From contig CM064681.1 in the NCBI GenBank assembly GCA_032717465.1, positions 18,043,565 to 18,107,564 of the forward strand: a stretch of 64,000 nt of DNA, given 5' to 3'. The notes beneath the pieces were generated by a model. It saw only the letters and a program-made list of their open reading frames with translations, searched no databases and was not told the DNA's origin. The position numbers and the translations under genes were made by a program. Every line of letters starts with the position of its first letter. The first letter of the stretch is position 1. Below, piece after piece: positions 1 to 9,493 of this stretch. The stretch is from Coenobita brevimanus. Its lineage: Eukaryota > Arthropoda > Malacostraca > Decapoda > Coenobitidae.

Positions 1-19
1 AATTTCCCTGGCTACAATC

Positions 20-478
20 ATGAAACTAATACAGGCAGAAAGTAAAGAGCTCAGAAACGAAATTAAAGAACTGTTACAAGAACAATTACAGGCAGAGAAG
101 AAAGGACTCGAAGAACAATTACAAGCACAAAGTGAAGAACAGAAAAAGCTCAGAAACGAAATCAAAGAACAACTACAAGCACAGGACGAAGGACAGAAAA
201 AGCTCAAAGAACAATTACAGGCACAGAAGAAAGAAATCAAAGAACAATTGCAGGCACAGAATGAAGAACAGAAAGAACGATATGAACAGCTTCAGGAGGC
301 ACTACAGGAGCAACAGAGGGAATTACAGCTGACAATGCAAGGACAGCTAGATGCTTTCATGGGGGAAATGAAGGAAGAACAGCAACAGCTTAAGGAGGAA
401 GTAGATGACAAAATAGAGCAGGAGAAGTATGAGGTAAGCAATAATGTGATAGAGTGTAAACAGAATGTAGACCAATAG
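20..478 (+). pseudogene. Gag-like coiled-coil fragment of the Gypsy element
   Basis: This 152-codon open segment is almost entirely Gln, Glu, Lys and Leu. It is built from imperfect repeats around the core KEQLQAQ, which suggests a long continuous coiled coil. Low-complexity coiled coils of this kind precede the Gag core in many arthropod Gypsy elements (family knowledge). It ends at a stop at 476-478, and the coiled-coil-like reading resumes in another frame at 500-760, so the Gag is broken. It could be taken for a host coiled-coil gene, but the directly adjoining Gag-core and integrase motifs argue for a retroelement. Confidence 0.6.
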
Positions 479-713
479 CTGAAGACAATTAGTGAGGAAA
501 TGGTGATGTGCAGACAGCATGTAGATAATCAGTCAAAGCATGTAGCTGACCATGTGCAGATGATTAGTGAGAAAATTGAGGCTGTAGTGAGTTATTGCAC
601 TGCTGACCGTCAGGTTAGTGTACAAAGAGCATATGAAAGGAGTGGAGAGTGTATGGAGAATCTTGGTGGATCCCGGGCATCTGATGATAGCATTGCAGAG
701 TTGAATAATCAGA

Positions 714-1465
714 ATGTTGGACATTCAAGTCTTGGACATAATAATGATGCCTGTTTTTAGGACCCACACCAGTGAAGTGCATGGCTATAATGGGGATCCA
801 AGTAACAAGAAACCTCAAGAAAGTGATGATAGAGTATCTTGGGAAGTTTACCGTGCACAGTTTCAGTTACTTGCGGATCAGACTGGTTGGGATGATAAGA
901 AGGCTGCAGAAGACTCACCACTGAAGAAATGCAAGAGAACCTTGATGAACAGTGTGCGAGAAAACAGAAGGACAGACGACATGCAGTGTAGTAGGAATGG
1001 GAATCGTAGGAAGAAATGCTGCTGTACTGTAGTGACTGGGCCGGTGTCGGACGGAGAAGACCTGGGGAGGATGCAGATGGAGGGTGCAGATTTGCAACCG
1101 GTGCTGGAATGGCTGCAGCGGAGTGCAGTGCGATCATCATGGGGAGAAGTTTCCAGGTTAGGCCCTGCGACCGGGAGCTGCTGGAGTCAGTGGGACCTTC
1201 TTCTTTGCAACGGACTACTGAAACGCCAGTGGGAGACGCCCAATGGCCTCAACGAGTGTTGGCAACTGTTGGTTCTGAAGAAGATGAGGTCTGAGATCTT
1301 GGATGAGTCCCATAACCAGATCACTAATGGGCACCTGGGAGTGAAGACAATTCTAAGCCAGCTATAACACAAGTTCTACTGGAATGGCATGCATCAGGAT
1401 GTTGAAGAGTGGTGTCGGACCTGCGATGTGTGCTCTGTCAAGAAGAGGACCAAGACCTTCCAGGA
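714..1465 (+). pseudogene. Gag core fused to Gypsy integrase N-terminus (deletion junction)
   Basis: Residues read through about 820-905 carry SWEVYRAQFQLLAD followed by GWDDKKAA, the start of a Gypsy Gag core. After a junction the frame reads a tryptophan-rich segment with SRLGPATGSCWSQWD and LLKRQWE (about 1150-1235). It then gives the H2C2 integrase zinc finger: HNQITNGHLGV, a stop, then KFYWNGMHQDVEEWC and CDVC (to about 1435). The His-His-Cys-Cys ligands are all visible once the stop is read through. Everything from the Gag C-terminus to RNase H is absent. The reading frame across the junction stays open, so the deletion product is one ORF of 217 codons. Confidence 0.7.
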
Positions 1466-1969
1466 GGCGTGGACTTTGTGGAGGAACAAGGACATCGTCG
1501 GAAGCGGCATAGAAGAACACCTGATAAGTTGAAAGATTATTTTGTGTAGAGTTGGATGTTTCTTTAGCATTAGGGTTTACGTTAGCATTTACTGTGTAGT
1601 TTTGTCGGGATGACAAAGATCTAGGGAGGGGGTAGTGTTAAGAAGTGAGATTTGCCAGCTAGGTGCTCAAGACGTTTCTAGGCATTTCGTGTACAGTAGT
1701 TCTGGTATCAGTACGAGTCAGAGTTGCCAGTTTGCCTGCTGTTTGTAAGCGTAGTTATTTTGTATGTTATGCATTAATTTTTGTGCTCTTTTTCTCAATA
1801 ATGTTTTTTTTTAAGTGATAGTTTGTTAAATTATGTAATTTAAGTTCGTTTGGTAAATGATTTAGAGTGTTATGTAATGTAAGACAGCTTTGGCATGCTT
1901 TGGTTGTCTCTGAATTGGCAACTGTTGCCCGTCGAGAGTATACTCGAAATTACTAGAATAATGGAAGTT

Positions 1970-1978
1970 TATATAAGA
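1970..1978 (+). promoter_or_regulatory. TATA-like box of the LTR promoter
   Basis: The sequence tatataaga sits about 335 bp into the LTR, upstream of the expected start of transcription (R region). No other TATA match lies at a sensible distance from the AATAAA at 2281. Activity is inferred. Confidence 0.4.
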
Positions 1979-2280
1979 TAGGGTAGAAACTATTTCTAGT
2001 TTAGTTCGGTGTCAGGTCAGTTTGAGTGAAGTGCAGTTGGCTTTGGTGTAGTGCTCTTAGTGAAGTTTGTGACGAGTTGCTGGCAAGCATTAAGTGCAAT
2101 TACTGTCAGTGAAATTTATTTTCGGTACTTCTGTAATAAGTGAAGTGTTGGAAAACATTAAGTGAACTAACAGTGAAGTGTTGTTAAGCATTAAGTGTAA
2201 TAGCAGTTAGTAAAGTGTGTATAGATCCAGTGATTGTGAGAACAGTGAAGTTGAAAAGCATTATGTAAAAATATTTGGAA

Positions 2281-2286
2281 AATAAA
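2281..2286 (+). promoter_or_regulatory. LTR polyadenylation signal AATAAA
   Basis: A perfect AATAAA lies in the last quarter of the LTR and is followed by a GT-rich stretch (about 2305-2320), the usual arrangement for the R/U5 boundary. Confidence 0.45.
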
Positions 2287-2551
2287 GATAATCTTTAAGG
2301 AGCCAGTGTTTATTTTCGCCTTAGCTGATCTTGTGCACTGCACACCTGAAGGCTGACCATGGGAAGAACAACTCACTGGGCAATGTCCTTCCTGTACTGA
2401 ACTACTGCTGTTGGAGCCTATGGTATTGTGGGGTGGGGACATAACAGTACTTTACATTTTTGAACGTTGAATTTCATTCGCCAAATTTTAGACCATTTGG
2501 ACAATATATCAAGGTCCTTTAGTAAGTTATGGTAATCGTCAGTTGAGTTAA

Positions 2552-3450
2552 CCCGAGGCGTCCCGTCGACGTGAATTAACGTCCACACGTCTTGTCACTG
2601 CCAATCCCGTCCACGTACATAAACGTGAATCAATTGCAAGGTCCCTAATCTGCACAATTTTCAATTTTCGCGAGTGATTTTTGGCACATATACACGGGAC
2701 ACCTTCCTCTACAAGATGCCAAGCAGGGACAATGCCTTACCCAGCATGACGTCCTCCCCCCCCCCTGCATGCCCTTTTCTCAGCAATTCACCTGTTATCA
2801 GTGACCTGGCCAGTAAAGCCATGTCATGCCACGGTACGAAATTCAGGGCCAGAGTGATTCCTCAATCGATGACAATGTGGAGGAAAAACATTAGAGGAAG
2901 AAACAGTCAGAAATGATGATCAGGTAATGTGGCAAAAAAAGGTCAGGAATGGTGATGAGTTAGTGAGTGAAACAATGCTTACAATGCCTATATTACCATT
3001 TGAAAACCAATATACTCTCATACTACATATAAATTCATACCAAATAAATAAATAAATACCGTTTATGAGTGGTGTGGAATAGTTATCCTCCCATGGAACT
3101 CATTTGCTTTGCAGCCAGCCTGATAGAAAACCCTGTAAGGTAAGGAGGTACTCCTACCTGGATCGAGTATTTTAAACCTCAGGTGAGCGACTTCTCTCTG
3201 TTTTTTCGAAGTTTCTCACGAAAAGCGGAGGTTTGAGCCAAAAAAAAAAATTTATTCCAAAAATGGTCGGGATTGGGGGGAGTCAGTGGTGGAAAAGTGG
3301 TCAGGATTGGGGGGAGTCAGTGGTGGAAAAGTGGTCGGGATTGGGGGGAGTCAGTGGTGGAAAAGTGGTCGGGATTGGGGGAGTCAGTGGTGGAAAAGTG
3401 GTCGGGATTGGGGGGAGTCAGTGGTGGAAAAGTGGTCGGGATGGGGCGGG
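2552..3450 (+). mobile_element. piggyBac-type MITE, copy 1 (899 bp, expanded minisatellite)
   Basis: The left flank is TTAA (2548-2551). The element starts CCCGAGGCGTCCCG and ends with CGGGATGGGGCGGG, which are imperfect inverted repeats. The same sequence recurs at 3641-4409 (inverted), 44646-45388 and 56735-57445, so boundaries are well supported. The right-hand TTAA is not intact in this copy (the element is followed by TATCATC). No transposase is encoded. TTAA targets and CCC-starting ends are the hallmark of piggyBac elements (family knowledge). It sits inside the LINE RT just after its FADDT motif. Confidence 0.75.
3266..3445 (+). repeat. 34-bp tandem repeat inside MITE copy 1 (about 5 units)
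   Basis: Five consecutive units begin near 3266, 3300, 3334, 3368 and 3401, each 33-34 bp, with a partial unit after them. The unit starts gtcgggattgggg and continues agtcagtggtggaaaagtg. The other MITE copies carry only one to one and a half units at the same place, so this array expanded within this copy. Confidence 0.9.
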
Positions 3451-3640
3451 TATCATCGGCGAATTTGCTAATACTGCTAGTGATTCCAAAGTCTAGATCA
3501 TTTTTATATAAAATAAATAATAAGAGACCGAGTACTGAACCCTGTGGTACACCGCTAGTTACTAATCCCCAATCCGACTTAGTTCCATTTATTTATACGC
3601 TCTGCTTTCATCCTTTCGGCTAGGATTCTGTCCATTTTAA

Positions 3641-4409
3641 CCCGCCCCATCCTGACTGATTTTCCACTACTGACCCCCCCCCAATCCCAACCAATTTTGG
3701 AAAAAAAAATTTTTTGGCTCGAACGTTCGCTTTTGGTTAGAAACATCGAAAATTCATAGAGAAATCGCTCACCTGAGGTTGAAAATACTGGATACAGGTA
3801 GCAGTGTCCCTTACCTTACTGTGTTTTCTATCAGGCTGGCTCCAAAGAAAACGAGTTCTATGAGAGGGTAACGATTCCACACCGTTCATAAACGGTATTT
3901 ATTGATTTATTTGGTACGAATTTATGTTGTACGAGAGTATATTGGTTTTCACACAGTAATATAGGCAATATAAGCATTGTTTCACTCACCAAATGCCTGA
4001 CCTTTTTTGGCAACATTACCTGATCATCATTTCTGACTGTTTCTTCCTTTAATGCTACATAAACTTTCTCCTCCACATTGTCATCGATTGGGGAATCACT
4101 CTGGCCTTGAATTTCGTACCATGGCACGACATGTCTTTACTGGCCAGGTCACGGGTAACAGGTGAATTGCTGAGATAATGGTGTGTGTGTGGGGGGAAGG
4201 TCATGCGTGGTAAGGCATTGACCCTGGCTTGCATCTTGTGGAGGAAGGTGTCCCGTGTATACATACCAAAAATCACACCCAAAATTTGACAATTGTGCAA
4301 ATTAGGGACCTTGTAATTGCTGCACAATTGCTGCACATTTATATACATCAACAGGAGTCATAGCGACAAAACATGTGGACGTATATATACATCAACGGGA
4401 GTCAGCGGG
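3641..4409 (-). mobile_element. piggyBac-type MITE, copy 2 (769 bp)
   Basis: Intact TTAA flanks lie at 3637-3640 and 4410-4413, with CCCGC at both ends of the element when each is read inward. Its interior is the reverse complement of copy 1, including the segment with cacctgttatcagtgacctgg in copy 1. It lacks the expanded 34-bp array. Excision with loss of one TTAA would rejoin the LINE RT reading GDI/LKWTES, which defines the insertion point exactly. No transposase gene is visible. Confidence 0.85.
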
Positions 4410-4413
4410 TTAA

Positions 4414-5400
4414 GATATCGCCGTCTATAACATGTGCTTGAACCTTTTGAATAACCTTTCGTGTGTGAACCTATCAAAAGCTTTAATAAAGTCCACATAA
4501 ATAATATCGTAAGCTTTATCACTATCTACTGCCTCATAGACCTCCAAGAAAACAACAAGTTTGTGAGGATGGATCATTCTTGCCTGAATCCATGCTGACT
4601 TTCATTTATAAGATTAAATCCTTCCAAATTTCTCTAATCTTATTTGCCAGAATTGACTCTAACATTTTTCCTACTATTGACGTTAGATAATTCGACGCAG
4701 CTGCTTTATCACCATTTTTTATAAAATAGGCACTACGTTTTTGGTCTTCCACGTCTCTGGAACTTCTCCTGAAATTAAAGAGTCCTTCAATAACGTTAAA
4801 AGTGGCTAACATAATTCTTCTTTGGTTTCTTTTATAATTTTTGCATATATATCTTCCGGATCTGGCGATTTTTTAGGTTTTATTTATTAATTTCTTTCAG
4901 TATGTCCTCCTTACTAATGGTTATTTTACTAAGTATATTTCCCGTATTATCATCATAAATAGTTGCTGCTTGAAGCACCAGGTCAAAATTTTCCTTGGTG
5001 AATACTGATTTGAAATAATTAATTTAGGTTGGAGCAATTTTTTTATTTTCATTGGTAATCTCACCTGATTCTGTTCTTAGTGGTCCTATCCTATCTTTAT
5101 TTTTCGTATTGTACATTTGACAAAAACCCTTGGGGTTTTCATTCGATTCACTAACAACCTTAAGTTCATAACTTCTCTTTGCTTTCCGTATCCTTTCTTT
5201 ACTTCTCAATTTAAAATCGTGTACCAGTTACATAAGTTCTCTCCACGTTTTATTTTTCTATATATTCCTTTACTTTGGCCTATGAAAGATTTTAATCTTT
5301 GTTTAACCATCTTGGTTCTGAATTGTTCGTTCTAAACGATTTTGAAGGGATACATCTATCTTGGCCTCCGTGTATTATGTTTACTAACTCGTTATACCTC
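4414..5400 (-). pseudogene. LINE reverse transcriptase, N-terminal part (broken)
   Basis: The minus strand reads KSYELKV-like linker sequence (5209-5024: SYELKVVSESNENPKGF). It continues through fragments with SIVGKMLESILANKI (4700-4630) and a frame carrying YVDFIKAFD-like sequence near 4480, the RT palm block with the first catalytic Asp. The domain stops at the TTAA where the MITE at 3641-4409 inserted and resumes beyond it. Stops and frameshifts are frequent. Confidence 0.6.
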
Positions 5401-5589
5401 TCACTGGCCAAACGTTTGCTTGGTACTGGACCTGAGTTAATCCCAGTCACGTGAACTACAATCCTACCTGAAACCTGACCTTCCCTAGAGACCTAGCACA
5501 CATTCCCAGCTGTTTCCTGCCCCTCACCTATGACCTGGGGTTCCCCACTGACCTGGCACTCTCTAGAATAGCTATTCTGTCAATGTAAT

Positions 5590-6335
5590 ACCATTCTAAA
5601 ATAAGTCTTAATCCATCGAAATCTCTTGGGCAAAAATTAGGAATGGTGGAGGTATTTTCAGTGGAGCAGACATCCCAAATAAGTTTAAACTTAATTTCTT
5701 CATGATCACTATTACCGAGTTATCCACCAACCTCTGTATCACTAATGACATTTTCTTTATTAGCTAAAACCAAATCTAGTATATTATTGCCTCTGGTGGA
5801 CTCCCTGATGTACTGATAAAGGAAATTATCCCGTACTACCTTTAGAAATTCCTCGGACTCTGCATCCCCTGTCTGATTTCGCCAATCAATCCTTGGCAGA
5901 TTAAGTTCCCCTACAATTATTACTAATCTGGACTGTGAAGCTTTCCTAATTTTCTCCCAAAGGTATTTACTCTCTGCTCTACTTAATTTTGGAGATCTGT
6001 GAATAGCTCCAAAGACTAATTTCTCCCTGTTGTTAATTATTTCAGCCCACACTTTTGGTGTCCCTATTACTTTAATGTCTGCTCAATTGTACCAGTTTAA
6101 TGAATCCTTTACATAAATAGCTACCCCGCCCCCCTTTCGTCCCAGATGGTTTGACACAAAAATATTATAGCCCTTTATCTGATATTCTGCTAAAAATTCA
6201 CGAGTGTCTGTATTCATCCAAGTTTTACTAATAATGGCAACGTCTATTTCCTCTGTACAAGTTACAGCCCTCAGTTCATCAATTTTATATCGTAAACTCC
6301 TGCTGTTTGTGTCATACACTTTTAGATTTTTACGA
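5590..6335 (-). pseudogene. LINE apurinic/apyrimidinic endonuclease domain (broken)
   Basis: The N-terminal half (6319-6083) reads YDTNSRSLRYKIDELRAV, then SKTWMNTDTREF and GRKGGGVAIYVKD, the usual start of a LINE endonuclease. The second half (6052-5720) reads FGAIHRSP, VGELNLPRIDW, STRGNNILDLVLAN. After a frameshift comes LGNSDHEEI (about 5700), the C-terminal SDH motif. The normally invariant GDFN motif reads GELN here, so a catalytic Asp has been lost. Confidence 0.7.
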
Positions 6336-6549
6336 TGAGTTATACTTCTACCCTGGGACTTACTATTTTAAATTTTGTTAATAATTGGGAAACTCTTTAC
6401 TTTACTAATATAAAATTTTTTTGCACTATCTCTTGTCGCCCCTCTATCGTCGCTTGTTCTGTCCTCTATCATGGCCTGCTCATTTTAGGGTGCCTGACTG
6501 TTAAACTGTTGTTCTTACTTTTACATGTCTTTATTCTTTATTCAAACCT

Positions 6550-7310
6550 GATGACAATTATTTCTGAGTGTAGTTGCTTGATTTCTGAGTGTAGTTGCAT
6601 GATTTCCGAGTGTAGTTGCTGCACCTTCCTGTACAACTAATTCTCAACCCTGAAAAAAAACAACTAACTCCCTATCTATCATTCCTGGTAAAACAGTAAC
6701 TCCTTGCCTACTGAGACGAGTCCCATCTCAACTATACATGGAACTCCATCCATAAAACCAGTCCCAGAAGTCAATGAAAGGTATTGCATTATTTCTGCAA
6801 TACATTTCAAGGTGGCAATTAAGACCTATTGCCCTGCTCAACCATTCCCTCCAAACTCTCCTCCCAGGCAAAACACCAAGTACTACAGGGGTCCCTCCCC
6901 TCTCCCTGACCTTCTCCAACATCACCTTGTACTGCTGCCATAGTACCTCACTTTATGCTTACCAACATCATTTCCTCCTACACTGAGGCACACAGTGGGT
7001 TTGTCTGCACAATCCTTCACGATATTTGAATATTTTTTCTATCACAATACTCACCCTGGCCCCCGGAAGACATACATATTTAGTGAGTGGAGTATACATT
7101 GTTCTGTTGACATATCTTACCTGGGAGTCTCCAACAATGACAAAATTGTTCTTATCTTTCTTCTTCTCACTATACTTATCTGTACAGGAAGTTCTATCAC
7201 CGTCCTTCTCCTCTACTTCACTCTCTGCCTTCCCTTCACATTCGTCACGTAATGCGTTAAATGCATTTGTGGTGTTTATTTCGGCTTGCTTCTCAAGGGT
7301 GAACTTCGTT
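6550..7310 (-). pseudogene. LINE ORF1 with SGNH/GDSL-type hydrolase domain
   Basis: The minus strand gives TLEKQAEINTTNAF and an acidic linker, then VGDSQVRYV (block I, catalytic Ser in GDS; about 7150-7120). After a frameshift come LSVGGNDVGK (block III, about 7000) and VVLGVLPGRR (about 6870). A conserved segment with SRAIGLNC and FIDFWD follows (about 6840-6750), where the block V region would lie. The C-terminus is three repeats of QLHSEI ending near 6550, a short coiled coil. SGNH esterase-like domains are known in ORF1 of CR1-group LINEs. The final His-containing block is not clear and the frame is broken, so no activity is expected. Confidence 0.65.
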
Positions 7311-7376
7311 CCACCTTTGTGAACAAGTGTCCAACCTTCAGCTTAGTGCAAAGGTCTTCATCCATCATCAAAGAGA

Positions 7377-7695
7377 GAATTCAGTCCAGAATGTGATGCT
7401 GAGAACCGATAAATTGTGGTTTGTTGAAACTCTTGTCTGAGAATATTTGTTGTAATCTGACAACAACTCCGCTCTTTTTCCCAGTGTTAATGCTAGTTGT
7501 ATCAGCAGTGATCATTTTTATTGCATGCCATAAGTTATATTCATCAATAACTTTTGCAATTCCTTCAGCAATAGTTTCAGCTTTGCCATTTTCCAAACGC
7601 AATGCATCCAATTTTATTTCTATTTTTTCATTTTTAAGTAGTACTACCTGGTAGTCATTTTCATCAATCATGCTGATCTGAAAAACAAAAATATT
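7377..7695 (-). pseudogene. hAT-like transposase fragment behind a splice-acceptor-like tract
   Basis: The minus strand has a pyrimidine tract ending in CAG (7678-7691), then an open frame starting MIDENDYQVVLLKN (7671). It contains KMITADTTSINTGKK and FIGSQHHILD before a stop at about 7380. The order D-T-T-x-x-N-T-G followed by (C/S)-Q-H-H-x-L-D resembles the first catalytic Asp and the C/H region of hAT-superfamily RNase H-like domains. The family name is inference. A few more diverged codons can be read after the stop (ILSLMMDED) to about 7336. The piggyBac-like element lies only 4 bp upstream of the acceptor-like tract. Confidence 0.5.
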
Positions 7696-7698
7696 TAA

Positions 7699-9493
7699 CC
7701 CCTATCAGCCGGCTGACGTGTATGCATGACAGGATTCAGGGCGCGGAGGGCCTTTGGCTGACTTGATATACCGCACTTGCCTTCCCATCACTGTTTGAGA
7801 ACGGGACCATTTTCTGTGATACCTACGGGGTAGGTAGGACCCCCAGGTACCCTGCAGTTGCACGGTTCAGTTTGTGCTCGGCAGTGGTAGCGAGAGGAGC
7901 CATGGCATGTTCCTTGACATCGTCCGATTCTGTCCCACCGCATGAAGGGCCAATTGCCTCATCAAAGCCCGCGAAAATTCAGCCCTTAGTGCCACGTAAA
8001 GGGCTTAATGATAGTGTCATAGGACATGCCCTTGACGATACTGTCTCCTCTCGTGCACTCAGCTAGAGTATGTCCTCTGAGGAGAAAAAAGCTACGAGGT
8101 GGAGATCTATCCCTCCAACCGCTACTCACCCTCCGACTTCTCCAGGAGGAAGGGTCAGTCTACGAGAGTGATGATTTCGGCGATGAGGAGGCGCAAGATG
8201 ACTCAGGACATCGGGAAAGTGACGCAGATATGGCGGTCATCTGCGGAAAATATGCCGCAGAGCCGTTTCCCCCACACTCTCGCCGCCTGCTTGCCGACGT
8301 ATCTTCATCCAGCGCTCTCCCACACATCAGCTTACCACTTCAAGGGCAGAATCTCCACAACCAGGCCCTTCGGCAGTGGTATGAGTACTGAGCAGGTGTG
8401 TGGGGAAGTGTAAATAGTGTACAGCAGTGCAGAAGTTTGTGTATTTTCATAAATGACTGAAATGTGTGATATTAAAAGTGACGTATAGAAAGTGCTAAGA
8501 TATAAGTCTTTTATAAGTTGTATAAGTGCATATAAGTGATTTATAGTAAGTGGAATACAGGAGTTAATACTGTTCATTGGATATTGGTTAGAAAATTATT
8601 GGATATACCTTAAGTTTGCCTACCTGTTACCTGAAAGAAAACCACTTATGAGCAGGCCACAATGAACAAAACCTGCTTCGCTATACCTAAATTATTTCAC
8701 TCAATACTCAGGGGTATTGTGCCAAATATGAGCATCAGTGTATCTGTGATGTGAAGTACAAATAATGTTAGTTGTGTAAAACATTTATATGATTTTCACT
8801 ATAACCCTGATTAGTACAAAGCAGTCTGATTTACAGTACAAATAATTACCTCATACTCTACGATCATGCATGAAAGAGCAACAGCACTTGTCAAAGTACA
8901 ATTACCCGTAATCGCGATGTAAAGTGCAGTTCTAAGTGTCTTAGTAAGGGAGAAATATGATTATTCACGGAAGAAGTGAGTACAGAAAAACGACGAGTTA
9001 TTTCCTTTCCCACACACCTACAAGGCATAGTGGCATGGTGGTGTGGGCGGTAAATCCTTGGGTGAGCCACATGAACCGGGCGATGACTCATTTTCTCGGC
9101 GGTGAGTAAGGAGTAGAAAAAACGAGTGGAATATTCCGCATTCCAAGTACGCACGGGCAGTGTTACAATCACCACTCCAGTCAGTGCTGCCAACGCTAAC
9201 CGGCCGGGCCAAGGCCATTGTCAGCGGCGCACGCTCGGAGCTGCCCGCCAAAACATGAAAAACCACTCGTCTTCAACTCATCCTTACTCATCGACGGGAC
9301 CACCTAGAGACCTCGGGATACATTCATTGGAAAGAGGAAGAGTTGGTGAGTCTTATGAACTTAAACTGAGTTCTCTAGCTTTTATAATTTGTCAGATATA
9401 AGGGTTTGAAATATGGGTATTTTTTTCCAAAATCTAGGAAATCACCCGTAGGGAGGAGTGTGCAGCTGCCGGGAACCCCCCGGCGGCTAAGGG
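7699..9493 (+). mobile_element. piggyBac-like element, 1.8 kb, copy 1
   Basis: TTAA flanks lie at 7695-7698 and 9494-9497. The left end reads CCCCTATCAGCCGGC; the right end read inward is CCCTTAGCCGCCGG, an imperfect inverted repeat. A second copy in opposite orientation begins with a TTAA at 62322, which confirms the boundaries. The interior holds a short frame (7902-8066, starting MACSLTSSDSV) and an acidic frame with DDFGDEEAQDDS (about 8175-8210). These could be the relic N-terminus of a piggyBac transposase. No catalytic core is present, so the element is non-autonomous. Confidence 0.75.

Larger units (their letters stand above)
1..1635 (+). mobile_element. Gypsy-type LTR retrotransposon, internal region (5' end outside window, internally deleted)
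   Basis: The stretch encodes, in order, a coiled-coil Gag-like segment, a Gag-core motif, and then directly the N-terminal part of a Gypsy integrase. It ends in a polypurine tract (agggaggggg, 1624-1633) just before an LTR. Protease, reverse transcriptase and RNase H are missing, so there was a large internal deletion. A stop codon falls between the two halves of the integrase zinc-binding motif (about 1365), and at least two frameshifts interrupt Gag. The 5' LTR is not in the window. Gag and integrase signatures in this order are typical of Gypsy/Mag-like elements; the exact clade is inference. Confidence 0.75.
1636..2446 (+). mobile_element. 3' LTR of the Gypsy element (about 811 bp)
   Basis: The segment starts TGTTA straight after the purine tract and ends TAACA, giving the short terminal inverted repeats expected of an LTR. 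A TATA-like box lies near 1970 and an AATAAA signal at 2281, in the expected U3-R-U5 order. The region 2025-2270 contains several diverged copies of a motif resembling GTGAAGTGTTG followed by GCATTAAGTG. The partner LTR lies outside the window, so the two LTRs cannot be compared for age. The sequence just after 2446 belongs to a LINE, which gives the 3' boundary independent support. Confidence 0.65.
2449..7330 (-). mobile_element. CR1-group LINE with SGNH-domain ORF1, split by two MITEs
   Basis: On the minus strand this region reads ORF1 (about 7310-6550), an apurinic endonuclease (about 6335-5590) and a reverse transcriptase (about 5400-2449). The RT is interrupted at 4409-3641 and 3450-2552 by two TTAA-flanked elements. 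Removing the first MITE and one TTAA rejoins GDI to LKWTES in frame-like register, so these are insertions into one LINE. The RT resumes as VTSGVPQGSVLG and FADDT (about 3560-3455), then LKDLDILSKWSKIW and MKFNVQKCKV up to the boundary with the Gypsy LTR. Many stops and frameshifts show it is long dead. The SGNH ORF1 and RT motifs match CR1-superfamily elements (family knowledge). Confidence 0.75.

Noticed and set aside
3233..3623. Gly/Trp/Lys-rich ORFs
   Set aside because: They are translations of the 34-bp tandem repeat in all three frames.
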